64,000 nt of DNA. Origin: Candidatus Magnetomicrobium cryptolimnococcus (GTDB lineage Bacteria > Nitrospirota > Thermodesulfovibrionia > Thermodesulfovibrionales > Magnetobacteriaceae). Where the stretch lies: contig JAGYWI010000008.1 of assembly GCA_018606805.1 (NCBI GenBank), positions 1-64,000 on the forward strand. Direction: 5' to 3'. A program made the position numbers and the translations under genes. Below the pieces are notes generated by a model. It searched no databases. It was not told the origin of the DNA and saw only the letters and a program-made list of their open reading frames with translations. Positions 44,310 through 52,873 of the stretch are shown piece by piece; position 1 is the first letter of the stretch, and every line of letters starts with the position of its first letter.

Positions 44310-44349
44310 CTAAATTGAGATTCCTAAATAGTTAGGAATCTCAATTTAG
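44310..44349. other. Perfect 18-base-pair hairpin between the two modules
   Basis: CTAAATTGAGATTCCTAA (44310-44327) is followed by loop ATAG and its exact complement (44332-44349). No T-run follows on either strand, so it is not a typical terminator. It may stabilise the upstream mRNA or separate expression of the two modules. Confidence 0.75.
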
Positions 44350-44428
44350 TGTATTAATATGTTTAAAGGTGCTATATTAGTATGGTTATTAGGTTCTTTG
44401 TAATATTAATTTTTTATGGGGTGTGAAG

Positions 44429-45088
44429 ATGTATATTAAAAGAAAGGCAATTGGTATTTTTTTTGTAAGTGTTTTATTGTTAGCAATTAGTGGAGGGCAG
44501 TTTTATATAAATGCGGAAGAGGGACGGCAAGGCGGGCATGGCAATGATGCTGGACATAAGGAACCACCTGTGCGCTCGGCTGAAAAGCTATCTGAGCATC
44601 CACTACCGGAGATAACAACGCCAAAGCCACCCTTTAGTGAAGGGATTTTTCCTTGTACTAGCTGTCATGCTGGTTTAGAGCCTAATGCGCAGCGGCGTGA
44701 GCTTGGCTTTCATACGGATATTGTCCTTGTGCATTCTACAAAACAGAGATGGTGTTTAGACTGTCATGATGCACAAGATCGGGATATGTTGCGCCTTGCA
44801 AATGGTGAGCATGTACCTTTTACAAAGTCGTATATGTTATGTGGTCAGTGTCATGGACCAACATTTAATGAATGGAAAGCCGGTGTGCATGGAAAGCGTA
44901 CAGGTTCGTGGGAGGGCAAGAAGGAATATCGGTTGTGTGTACACTGCCATAATCCACACTCACCTAGATATAAGCCTCTCAAACCATCACCTATGCCTGC
45001 AAGACCACAGGATATAAACAAGGTGCTTGATACTGTTGGTGTGACAATTGAAAACCAAACCATTTACATACCTGTTTACAAAAAGTAA
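44429..45088 (+). CDS. Secreted tetrahaem cytochrome c, module 2
   Basis: The ATG at 44429 (219 residues), seven bases after GGGG, is preferred to GTG 44423. A signal peptide or anchor (about 6-26) is followed by a His-rich stretch (GGHGNDAGHKEPP) and four haem sites: CTSCH, CLDCH, CGQCH and CVHCH. HDAQD and HGKRTGSWEG lie between them. The layout (spaced haems, NPHSPRYKP after the last) resembles NapC/NrfH-related cytochromes or DmsE-like electron carriers. Confidence 0.9.
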   Translation: MYIKRKAIGIFFVSVLLLAISGGQFYINAEEGRQGGHGNDAGHKEPPVRSAEKLSEHPLPEITTPKPPFSEGIFPCTSCHAGLEPNAQRRELGFHTDIVLVHSTKQRWCLDCHDAQDRDMLRLANGEHVPFTKSYMLCGQCHGPTFNEWKAGVHGKRTGSWEGKKEYRLCVHCHNPHSPRYKPLKPSPMPARPQDINKVLDTVGVTIENQTIYIPVYKK

Positions 45089-45127
45089 TGTGGTTTTATC
45101 AATATTTTAAGGAAGAGGTTATTGTGT

Positions 45128-46051
45128 ATGGATAGGAGAAAGTTTATAAAAAGTATGGCTGTTGGCGCTGCTGCTACAGCCGTTCCGTTGAATCAATCTG
45201 ATGCTTCTTTCTTCGATACTTTTTTCCAAAAGTATTATAGAGAAATGACTAAGGAAGAAAAAGAAGAGGTTGTTCAGAGACTGGAGGCGGAGTACAAAGC
45301 CAAATATGGCAAAGATATAAAGGTTGGGACTGAGGAGCACATACCGGGTGTTTTATTTGGATATGCCTTAGACCTTTCACGTTGTATAGGGTGTCGCAGA
45401 TGTGTGTATGCCTGTGTTACTGAAAACAATCAATCGAGAAATCCTCAGATACACTACATTCAGGTGTTGCGTTTCAGAAGGGGAACGTCAGAGGGTGAAC
45501 ACTGGATAGCCGGTGCCAGTGGTGTTAGTAATCTTGAAGAATCGGTTAAGTACTACGATCCTCCCTTAGTACCTCAAGAGGAGCATTTTTACATGCCTGT
45601 TCAGTGCCAGCAGTGTGAAAATCCACCCTGTGTGAAGGCTTGCCCCACACAGGCTACTTATAAAACACGTGATGGTATTGTGGTTGTGGATTATAACTGG
45701 TGTATTGGGTGTCGGTATTGTATGGCTGCTTGTCCTTACGATGCTAGAAAATTAAACTGGGCTGAGCCTTATATACCGAAAGAGCAGATTAACCCAGTAA
45801 CGCACTATCTAGGCAACAGACCTCGTATGAAAGGGTGTGTTGAAAAGTGTTTCTTTTGTATACAGCGGGTTAGAGCAAAGGAACGTAGATATCCGGCATG
45901 TGTTGAGATTTGCCCTGTTGGTGCTAGGAAATTTGGAAATCTTCTCGATCCTTCCAGTGAAATAAGGTACATTATGGCACATGAAAGGGTTTTCAGATTG
46001 AAGGAAGAACTTAATACAAGCCCTAAGTTTTTCTACTTCTTTTCTATATAA
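45128..46051 (+). CDS. Tat-exported [4Fe-4S] ferredoxin subunit, module 2
   Basis: The ATG at 45128 (307 residues) gives the twin-arginine signal DRRKFIKSMAVGAAATAVP; a TTG at 45122 is less likely. The Cys groups are CIGCRRCVYAC, CQQCENPPCVKAC, CIGCRYCMAAC and CFFC with PACVEIC, giving four clusters. Compared with module 1 it has an extra N-terminal helical segment (REMTKEEKEEVVQRLEAEYK). It is the partner of the NrfD protein encoded 34 bases downstream. Confidence 0.92.
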   Translation: MDRRKFIKSMAVGAAATAVPLNQSDASFFDTFFQKYYREMTKEEKEEVVQRLEAEYKAKYGKDIKVGTEEHIPGVLFGYALDLSRCIGCRRCVYACVTENNQSRNPQIHYIQVLRFRRGTSEGEHWIAGASGVSNLEESVKYYDPPLVPQEEHFYMPVQCQQCENPPCVKACPTQATYKTRDGIVVVDYNWCIGCRYCMAACPYDARKLNWAEPYIPKEQINPVTHYLGNRPRMKGCVEKCFFCIQRVRAKERRYPACVEICPVGARKFGNLLDPSSEIRYIMAHERVFRLKEELNTSPKFFYFFSI

Positions 46052-46085
46052 TGTAATTAGGATAAAGTATTGAGGAGATTTAAAA

Positions 46086-47303
46086 ATGTTTGATTTTATA
46101 AAAGATATGCTTAGACAGGCATTTATATCTAAGAAGAAAGAGTATTATTTATGGCTCGGTTTCTTGGTATTTCTTATCGGACTTGGCGCTATTTCTTACT
46201 TCAAACAGTATACAACCGGTCTGATTGTTACTAATTTACGAGACCAAGTGTCATGGGGATTTTATATAGCCAACTTTACCTTCTTAGTTGGTGTTGCCGC
46301 TGCTGCTGTTATGCTTGTTATACCGGCGTATATATACCATTTTAAGCCGATTAAGGAGATAGTGCTTTTTGGCGAAATGGTGGCTATTTCAGCTATTGTT
46401 ATGTGTATTATGTTGGTTATGATAGACATGGGTAAGCCGCTCTATGCTTGGCACATTATGTGGACACCGAATTGGCCTCAATCTATGCTTGTGTGGGATG
46501 TTATTGTGCTCAATGGGTACTTGATGATTAATGTTGCAGCAGTAAGTTATGTGCTTTATAAGTTGGCTCATAATGAAGAATATAGTATGAAGGTTATGTG
46601 GCCTATTGTGTTATTATCAATCCCATGGGCTATCAGCATACATACGGTTACTGCATTTTTGTATAACGGCTTGGTGTCTAGACCATTTTGGAATGCTTCA
46701 ATTATAGCCCCGCGTTTTATAGCATCTGCTTTGTGCTCAGGGCCTGCTTTAATGTTGCTTATATTTCAGATTGCTCGCAAGGTGTCAAGGGTTGATATTT
46801 CAGATGTAGCTATTTTTAAAATAGCGGAATTGGTAGCTTATACCATGGCTTTTAACTTATATCTCTATGCCGCTGAGCTATTTAAAGAATTTTATTCAGC
46901 AAGCTTACATATGGCACCTATGGAATATTTATTCTACGGCTTACATGGCCATGATAATCTTGTACCGTTTACTTGGATGGCTCTATTTTTTAACTTAACG
47001 GCATTTATAGTTTTCCTTATACCTAAAACCCGCCGGCATTTCCCTACTCTTAATCTGGCATGTATATTGGTAATCGTTGGTGTTTATATAGAAAAAGGTA
47101 TGGGATTGATATTTCCGGGTTTTATACCTGGCTCGCTTGGTGAAATATATCCATATATGCCAAATGCTGAGGAGATTAAAATCACGATTGGGGTTTGGGC
47201 TTGTGGGGCTTTACTTTATACCTTGATGTTTAAAACAGCTATACCAATATACTTAGGAGATTTGAGGATGAAAACGCCCAAATTAGAACAAATACGTAAA
47301 TAA
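46086..47303 (+). CDS. nrfD: NrfD-type quinone-reacting membrane subunit, module 2
   Basis: The 405-residue protein has about ten helices (YYLWLGFLVFLIGLGAISYF, VSWGFYIANFTFLVGVAAAA, VIPAYIYHFKPIKEIVLFGE) and is closer to the HybB/DsrP-like NrfD branch, with MGKPLYAWHIMWTPNWPQSM. It is not a near-identical copy of module 1, so the two arose by old divergence or separate acquisition. AtpZ/AtpI genes follow. Confidence 0.88.
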   Translation: MFDFIKDMLRQAFISKKKEYYLWLGFLVFLIGLGAISYFKQYTTGLIVTNLRDQVSWGFYIANFTFLVGVAAAAVMLVIPAYIYHFKPIKEIVLFGEMVAISAIVMCIMLVMIDMGKPLYAWHIMWTPNWPQSMLVWDVIVLNGYLMINVAAVSYVLYKLAHNEEYSMKVMWPIVLLSIPWAISIHTVTAFLYNGLVSRPFWNASIIAPRFIASALCSGPALMLLIFQIARKVSRVDISDVAIFKIAELVAYTMAFNLYLYAAELFKEFYSASLHMAPMEYLFYGLHGHDNLVPFTWMALFFNLTAFIVFLIPKTRRHFPTLNLACILVIVGVYIEKGMGLIFPGFIPGSLGEIYPYMPNAEEIKITIGVWACGALLYTLMFKTAIPIYLGDLRMKTPKLEQIRK

Positions 47304-47360
47304 TCGTTTATGAAAAATGCCTTTAAATAAAATTTATTTGAAACGGAAGATAATCCTTCT

Positions 47361-47588
47361 TTGAAAAATGATGACCAAAAAGGTATAATCAAGCATCTTA
47401 CACTGGTATTCAATGTAGGAGTTAACCTAGTTGTATCTACTATTGTTGGATTTTATATAGGTAAGGTGCTTGATGGTTTTTTGAATACTTCCCCTTATTT
47501 AACAATCTTATTTATTATTGCCGGTATATTGGCTGGATTTAGAGAGATATTCCGAATAGCTAAAAAACATATCACAGAAGATGATTAA
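47361..47588 (+). CDS. atpZ: AtpZ/AtpI-type ATP-synthase accessory protein
   Basis: The 75-residue product has two helices with the AtpZ pattern LVVSTIVGFYIGKVLDGFLNTSPYLTILFIIAGILAGF. The start is a TTG at 47361 with GGAAGA 11 bases before it. AtpZ with AtpI helps assemble or supply magnesium/calcium to F-type ATP synthase. Its stop overlaps the next gene. Confidence 0.75.
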   Translation: MKNDDQKGIIKHLTLVFNVGVNLVVSTIVGFYIGKVLDGFLNTSPYLTILFIIAGILAGFREIFRIAKKHITEDD

Positions 47589-47952
47589 TCGTGTAATTAA
47601 AAAATCTGTCTTCCTGTCCTTGACAGTATGTCTGATAATATTTTTTTATGGATATGGTAAAACTGCCTTTGGTGTCCTAACAGGTTCTACTGCTGCACTG
47701 ATTAGTTATCTGTCTTTATACTGGGCTCTTAATCTATTTATTAACGAAAAAGGCGCATTATTTATAATGCTTATTATAAGTTCTATTCGTCTATTAATCA
47801 TTTTTTCTTGTACGTGCATACTGGTTTATTTTAAGTTGCTTACTATTGGTGGTTTATTTATAGGTTTTACGTTAATATATATAATTATTATTTATGAAGG
47901 TATTGTTGAGAAAAAATACAATTCACCTAACGATGTCATATTGAATGTTTAA
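47581..47952 (+). CDS. atpI: ATP synthase subunit I (AtpI-like)
   Basis: The 123-residue protein has four helices (SVFLSLTVCLIIFFYGYG, TGSTAALISYLSLYWALNLF and two more), the AtpI layout. The ATG overlaps atpZ by eight bases. Normally atpB would follow; here a penicillin-binding protein gene comes next, so the F0 genes are elsewhere. Confidence 0.65.
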   Translation: MINRVIKKSVFLSLTVCLIIFFYGYGKTAFGVLTGSTAALISYLSLYWALNLFINEKGALFIMLIISSIRLLIIFSCTCILVYFKLLTIGGLFIGFTLIYIIIIYEGIVEKKYNSPNDVILNV

Positions 47953-48000
47953 AGGAAAACCTTTTTTAAATATATTTAAGAGGCTACAGGAAAAATAAAA

Positions 48001-49854
48001 ATGAATGATGAAACTAAAATAATCAATAGGGTGTCTGATAAAAATAAAAAACGTACTAAGACTAAACCTAAAAAGAAAACCAGTATTATTAAAATATTAA
48101 TAACGCTTGTTTTTATTTTATTTACAGCCCTGATTATTGGCGGTGGCGGTGGTTATATTTTTTGGACACTATCTGATTTGCCTAAAATTAAACTACTTGA
48201 AGAATACTCTCCCCTTGAGACCTCTTTCATATACTCTGCTGACAATGAATTGTTGGCAGAACTATATATAGAAAAGCGAACCTTCGTGCCATATTATAAA
48301 ATCCCCCAACAAGTGAAAAACGCTTTTATAGCAGTTGAAGATACACGCTTTTATGAACATAAAGGAGTAGATTTCTTTAGAATAGGTGGCGCCCTAATTA
48401 AAGATATACAGGCCGGTTCCTTTGCCCAAGGTGGCAGTACCATTACTCAACAGCTTGCAAAAATGCTCTTTCTAAGACCAGATAGAAGTATTAGCCGAAA
48501 AATCAAAGAGGCTGTCCTTTCTATCCAAATAGAAAGATACTACACAAAGGACGAAATCATGGGACTTTATCTAAATCAAACATATTTTGGAACCCGCGCC
48601 TATGGTATAGAAGCAGCAGCCTCTACATATTTTAATAAAAAAACAGAAGACCTCACTATTGGTGAATCCGCTTTGCTTTCGGCACTGCCAAAGGCACCGT
48701 CTTCTTATTCACCACTAAAAAATCCATCAAAGGCCATAAAACGCCGTAACTATGCCCTAAAAAGAATGTATGAAAGCGGCTTTATTACAAAAGAGCAGTA
48801 CGAGGTAGCCCTTACCGAACCTATACCAACAGAGGTTTTCAAAACCGAGTATAAAACCCCTTATTTTGTAGATTATGTTAAAAGCCAACTAGAGGCACAG
48901 TTTGGCGATAAAGTGTATACCTCTGGTATCAGAGTCTATACAACTATAGATACTAAACTACAAACAATAGCTGAAAAAGCCGTTGAACAAGGAGTTTTAG
49001 CATTACATAAAAGAGGAAGACGCGGCGTTCAAGCAGCCCTTATTGTTATTGATTTAAAAACCTGCGAAATAAAGGCAATGGTCGGTGGTACTGATTTTAA
49101 AAAGACTCAATACAACCGAGCTACACAGGCTTTAAGACAACCCGGCTCATCTTTTAAGCCAATCATCTACCTGACCGCACTAAATGAAGGACTAACACCA
49201 GACGACGTTATAAAGGATATGCCCTTGAGCTTTAAAGGAAGTGGCAGCTCTATATGGTCTCCACAAAACTACTCACGAAAATATTACGGTAACGTTACCT
49301 TAAAAATGGCATTAACTAAATCTCTAAACGCCGCAACCGTATATCTTGCTAATTTAGTCGGTATAAAGGATGTTGTGAAAACAGCCAAAATCCTCGGCAT
49401 AAAAAGCGAAATCCACCCCTATCTATCTTCAGCACTGGGTGCAAGTGAAGTAACCCTGCTCGATTTAACATATGCCTATACAACCTTTGCCACTGGCGAT
49501 AAACCAGAGGTTGTGTACTATAAACGCATTGAACAACGTAACGGTATGCTTATCGCTGAAGCCAATTATCAGAAGAAAAAGATTATTAACGAAAAAATAA
49601 GAGAATATATGAAAGAAATGCTGAGGTCTGTCGTCTTAAATGGTACAGCAATGAGAGCAAAGGTAATAGAAAGACCCGTTTATGGTAAAACAGGTACTAC
49701 CGACGATTACTCAGATGCCTGGTTTATCGGATTTGATGATAACTACGCCGTTGGCGTTTGGGTGGGAAGAGATAACCATAAACCAATAGGACATGGCGAA
49801 ACAGGTGGGGCCGCAGCCCTACCAATATGGATAGCTTTTATGAATAATATTTAA
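48001..49854 (+). CDS. mrcA: Class A penicillin-binding protein 1A
   Basis: The 617-residue enzyme builds and cross-links peptidoglycan. It has a short basic N-terminus, one membrane helix (about 29-52), the GT51 transglycosylase domain (VEDTRFYEHKGVDFFRIGGA, GGSTITQQLAKMLF) and a transpeptidase domain with SSFK, SLN and KTGTTDDYSDAWFIG. All catalytic motifs are present. It is shorter than E. coli PBP1a because the OB-type insertion is missing. Confidence 0.93.
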   Translation: MNDETKIINRVSDKNKKRTKTKPKKKTSIIKILITLVFILFTALIIGGGGGYIFWTLSDLPKIKLLEEYSPLETSFIYSADNELLAELYIEKRTFVPYYKIPQQVKNAFIAVEDTRFYEHKGVDFFRIGGALIKDIQAGSFAQGGSTITQQLAKMLFLRPDRSISRKIKEAVLSIQIERYYTKDEIMGLYLNQTYFGTRAYGIEAAASTYFNKKTEDLTIGESALLSALPKAPSSYSPLKNPSKAIKRRNYALKRMYESGFITKEQYEVALTEPIPTEVFKTEYKTPYFVDYVKSQLEAQFGDKVYTSGIRVYTTIDTKLQTIAEKAVEQGVLALHKRGRRGVQAALIVIDLKTCEIKAMVGGTDFKKTQYNRATQALRQPGSSFKPIIYLTALNEGLTPDDVIKDMPLSFKGSGSSIWSPQNYSRKYYGNVTLKMALTKSLNAATVYLANLVGIKDVVKTAKILGIKSEIHPYLSSALGASEVTLLDLTYAYTTFATGDKPEVVYYKRIEQRNGMLIAEANYQKKKIINEKIREYMKEMLRSVVLNGTAMRAKVIERPVYGKTGTTDDYSDAWFIGFDDNYAVGVWVGRDNHKPIGHGETGGAAALPIWIAFMNNI

Positions 49855-49886
49855 AAAAAAGTAATAGTTCAGCCCACACGTTGTCA

Positions 49887-51263
49887 ATGGTACAAATTAA
49901 AAAAGAACAGTTAGATGCGGATGAGCGATTTATTGAGGTTTGCCGACAAATAGAGGAAAACCGAAATGCTCTATTGTCTATTTTAAATGAACTGAGGATA
50001 GGCACTGTTATGATAGACAGTGCAGGGAATGTGATTTTTTTAAGTCGTTTAGCTGGCAACATAATTGGTACGACTCCGGAGGATGCTAAAGGGGTTCATT
50101 GGGAAAAGCTGCTTCCATTAAAACATAGGGATAGGGCAAATATAAAGAACATGTTTTCCCTTCCTTTACTGGAAAGGGATAAGGTCACAGTGGCAATAGA
50201 TGGCAGTGGGGGGCGGCGTTATGTAATGGAAGTAGAGGTGCATGATGACCCTATGGATATGCAAAGAAAGATTCTATTTTTATATGACATGTCTGAAGTG
50301 TATGATCTTAGGCGTTTTGTGGATGGTAGTAATCAGTTTCTTGATTTTATAGGAAAGAGTAGGGCTATGATACACGTATATAGACAAATAGAGGAGATTG
50401 CCCATCTTGACTGGACTGTGTTAATAGAGGGAGATACTGGAACGGGAAAGGAGCTTGTGGCACGTGCTATACACGCGATAAGCCACCGTAAGGATAAACC
50501 ATTTATAGCTGTAAACTGTGCTGGTTTAACAGATTCGTTGCTTTCAAGTCAGCTATTTGGTCACAAGCGTGGGGCTTTTACTGGGGCGGTGTCTGACCAC
50601 ATTGGGGTGTTTGAAGCTGCTGATGGTGGGACTATTTTTCTGGATGAAATCGGTGATGTATCGCAAAATGTGCAAACTAGTTTACTACGGGTGCTTGAAA
50701 ATAGAGAAATAACACGGCTTGGGGAGGCTGTTCCTATAAAAATCAACGTGCGGGTTGTAACTGCAACAAACCGCAGCCTAATTGAAGAGGTTAAAAATAA
50801 TAAGTTTAGACAGGACCTCTTTTATAGAATACGGATTGCTAGGGTAGGGCTTCCACCTCTTATTGAGCGGCGAGAGGATATTCCTTTACTGGCAGCAGCT
50901 TTTCTTGCGAGGGCCAAAGAGGTTACCGGTAAGGCTGTAACCGATTTAAGCACTGATGCAATGCGTTTACTCCTTGAGTATGATTGGCCGGGTAATGTGA
51001 GGGAGTTAAAAAGTGCAATAGAGTTTTCAGTGATAAGTTGTAAAACTTCGGTTATACAGCCGTCTGATCTTCCACCGGAAATACGGGTTAGGGGTGGGAC
51101 ATTTAGCAGTATTACTGATATTGCAATTGATAAAGGTGAGCAAATTGTTATGGCTATAAAAAAAGCCAATGGCAATAAAACTGCTGCTGCTAAGCTTTTA
51201 GGTATGAGTAGAGCTACACTTTATCGTCATCTGGTGAACATTAAGCAAAAACAAGGCAAATGA
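49887..51263 (+). CDS. Sigma-54-dependent activator (PAS-AAA-Fis)
   Basis: The ATG at 49887 (458 residues) is chosen over the TTG at 49881; no clear ribosome site is visible. An N-terminal PAS domain (about 20-130, GTVMIDSAGNVIFLSRLAGN) precedes the AAA+ domain with Walker A GDTGTGKE, the sigma-54-contacting GAFTGA, GGTIFLDEIGD and the arginine finger region FRQDLFYRIRI. A Fis-type HTH ends it (NKTAAAKLLGMSRATLYRHL). No receiver domain is present, so it senses a ligand or redox state. A sigma-54 promoter lies directly downstream. Confidence 0.93.
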   Translation: MVQIKKEQLDADERFIEVCRQIEENRNALLSILNELRIGTVMIDSAGNVIFLSRLAGNIIGTTPEDAKGVHWEKLLPLKHRDRANIKNMFSLPLLERDKVTVAIDGSGGRRYVMEVEVHDDPMDMQRKILFLYDMSEVYDLRRFVDGSNQFLDFIGKSRAMIHVYRQIEEIAHLDWTVLIEGDTGTGKELVARAIHAISHRKDKPFIAVNCAGLTDSLLSSQLFGHKRGAFTGAVSDHIGVFEAADGGTIFLDEIGDVSQNVQTSLLRVLENREITRLGEAVPIKINVRVVTATNRSLIEEVKNNKFRQDLFYRIRIARVGLPPLIERREDIPLLAAAFLARAKEVTGKAVTDLSTDAMRLLLEYDWPGNVRELKSAIEFSVISCKTSVIQPSDLPPEIRVRGGTFSSITDIAIDKGEQIVMAIKKANGNKTAAAKLLGMSRATLYRHLVNIKQKQGK

Positions 51264-51271
51264 AGTGTAGC

Positions 51272-51293
51272 ATGTGCGACATAATGAGACATG
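51272..51293. promoter_or_regulatory. Possible enhancer site for the sigma-54 activator
   Basis: ATGTGCGACAT (51272-51282) is palindromic around GCG, and CATGT/ACATG form a wider inverted repeat ending at 51293. It lies about 75-95 bases before the sigma-54 promoter, as expected of an upstream activating sequence. Confidence 0.45.
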
Positions 51294-51365
51294 TTAGACG
51301 TTTTAATTTTGCTGTTTATATATCAATAGTTTTTTAAAGCTTTGATTTTCCCTGTCTTTAGCTAT

Positions 51366-51384
51366 TTGGCATGAAAATTGCTTT
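51366..51384 (+). promoter_or_regulatory. Sigma-54 (-24/-12) promoter of hsp20
   Basis: TTGGCATGAAAATTGCTTT gives TGGCAT, five bases, then TTGCT, with GG and GC ten bases apart as required for RpoN. It lies 80 bases before hsp20 and just after the gene of a matching activator. Confidence 0.8.
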
Positions 51385-51463
51385 ATTAATGTTAAATAAG
51401 ATGAAATAGATTGAAGTAAATATAAAGACTATTTAACTATATGATGAACAGGAGGTAAATAAT

Positions 51464-51925
51464 ATGTCACTTATAAGAAGACACCCTTTAGGGCTTGAAG
51501 GTTTTAGTGATAGAATGGGAAGATTGTTGAGTGAGTTTTTTACATCATTCCCTTCTTTTGATACATGGAACTGGGTAAGTAATGAAGATACAACAGCGCT
51601 TATACCTAGTATTGAAATAAGTGAAAGGAAAGATGCCTATGTGGTAAGAGTAGAGTTGCCAGGTGTAAAAAGAGATGATATTGACATTAGTATATTAGAT
51701 GATGTTTTAAAGGTAAAAGGGGAATTAAAGGTAGAAAAAATAACCGATGAAGAGTGTCATTGTTCAGAGAGAGGATATGGTGGTTACTTTAGGGCAATCC
51801 CGTTACCGTCTTCAGTGGATACTGCTAAGATAGAGGCAAAGTATACTGATGGGTTGTTGGAGATAGTGCTTTTTAAGAATGCAGCTTTGACTGTAAAAGA
51901 GGCAACAAAGATAAAGGTAGCATAA
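51464..51925 (+). CDS. hsp20: Small heat-shock protein, Hsp20/alpha-crystallin
   Basis: The 153-residue chaperone has an N-terminal arm (RRHPLGLEGFSDRMGRLL), the alpha-crystallin domain (EISERKDAYVVRVELPGVKRDDIDISILDDVLKVKGEL, FRAIPLPSSVDTAKIEAKYTDGLLEIVLFK) and a short tail with IKVA. A CHC at the beta5 region (DEECHCSERGYGGYF) is unusual and could bind metal. GGAGGTAA lies before the ATG. It is under the sigma-54 promoter at 51366. Confidence 0.9.
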   Translation: MSLIRRHPLGLEGFSDRMGRLLSEFFTSFPSFDTWNWVSNEDTTALIPSIEISERKDAYVVRVELPGVKRDDIDISILDDVLKVKGELKVEKITDEECHCSERGYGGYFRAIPLPSSVDTAKIEAKYTDGLLEIVLFKNAALTVKEATKIKVA

Positions 51926-51945
51926 TCTAAAAGATTGTGGGCAAG

Positions 51946-51969
51946 GGCTTGCTCTTTATAGAGTGAGCC
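51946..51969 (+). promoter_or_regulatory. Intercistronic hairpin after hsp20
   Basis: GGCTTGCTCT pairs with AGAGTGAGCC (two G-T wobbles) over loop TTAT between hsp20 and the small ORF at 52000. There is no T-run, so it is more likely a processing or attenuation structure than a terminator. Confidence 0.45.
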
Positions 51970-51999
51970 TTTGGCTAGAAAATTAGGGAGGTGATTATC

Positions 52000-52131
52000 A
52001 TGAAAGTATCTTGTTTAGATGAGACAAGTGGGGAGTATAAGGTAGATATTACATCAGCATGTGTATGTAATATGGAGTGGCGTGCCTTAAGAGAGGAGGA
52101 TGGTTGGGGAGATTGTCAGTGTTCTGATTAG
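52000..52131 (+). CDS. Cys-rich 43-residue protein
   Basis: ATG at 52000 follows a strong GGGAGGTGATT site (51985 onwards). The product begins MKVSCLDETSGEYKVDITSA and then has CVC, EWRALREEDGWGD and CQC before the TAG at 52129-52131; there are five Cys. The Cys-x-Cys pairs suggest metal or redox binding. It sits 74 bases after hsp20 in the same direction, so it is probably in the sigma-54 regulon. No known family is recognised. Confidence 0.6.
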   Translation: MKVSCLDETSGEYKVDITSACVCNMEWRALREEDGWGDCQCSD

Positions 52132-52231
52132 AGATAAAAAGATGTGTCATTGTAGGCGGAGTGAAAAATCTTTCTTTTAAAAAAGTGAGGTTCTTCACGA
52201 CGTTTACAATGTGCTATAATTACCTATAAAA

Positions 52232-52873
52232 TTATACACCTTTTATATTATCACCATAAATATACTTATGTAGTTGCAGATTCATGCGAACATTTAACTT
52301 GTCCCTTATAATCCAATTAGCCAGTTTTTCAGGATGTAATACGCCATAAGCTGGAGATAGTAATAATTTATATTTACCATAGAGCTCATAACTACTAATA
52401 ATATTTTTAACCCATAAATAGTCCATTTCATCACTAATTACAAATTTTATTTCATCTTTTGGTTTTAAGTGTGCAATATTGTTAAAATTCATTTTGTAGG
52501 TCATCCCACTTGAAGGTGTTTTAATATCCATTATTATAACAGCATATTCATTTATATGCTCAATACTCAAAGACCCGTTAGTTTCAATTAAGACCGTTTT
52601 ACCTTCATTTATAAGTCTTTCGATAAGTGTTGGTGTTTCCTCTTGTAAAAGTGGCTCACCTCCTGTTATTTCAACTAAATCTACATTAGATACCCTAACC
52701 ATTTCAACCAATTCATCAATCAGTAAAATATTACCATCATAATAAGCATAATCTGTATCACAATATGTGCAACGTAAATTACATCCAGTAAGCCTTATAA
52801 AAAAACATAATAAGCCTGCATAAGAAGACTCACCTTGAATACTTGTAAATATCTCACAAACTTTAAGTCCCAT
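52232..52873 (-). CDS. queE: 7-carboxy-7-deazaguanine synthase QueE
   Basis: The 213-residue radical SAM enzyme of queuosine/7-deazaguanine synthesis begins with FTSIQGESSYAGLLCFFIRLTGCNLRCTYCDTDYAYY, containing CxxxCxxC, and has LVEITGGEPLLQEETPTL and IETNGSLSI. QueC and QueD are not in the window. The gene is alone, reading toward the small Cys-rich gene. Confidence 0.93.
   Translation of the reverse strand: MGLKVCEIFTSIQGESSYAGLLCFFIRLTGCNLRCTYCDTDYAYYDGNILLIDELVEMVRVSNVDLVEITGGEPLLQEETPTLIERLINEGKTVLIETNGSLSIEHINEYAVIIMDIKTPSSGMTYKMNFNNIAHLKPKDEIKFVISDEMDYLWVKNIISSYELYGKYKLLLSPAYGVLHPEKLANWIIRDKLNVRMNLQLHKYIYGDNIKGV

Noticed and set aside
44310-44349. Calling the 18-bp hairpin a Rho-independent terminator
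   Set aside because: No run of T follows on either strand.
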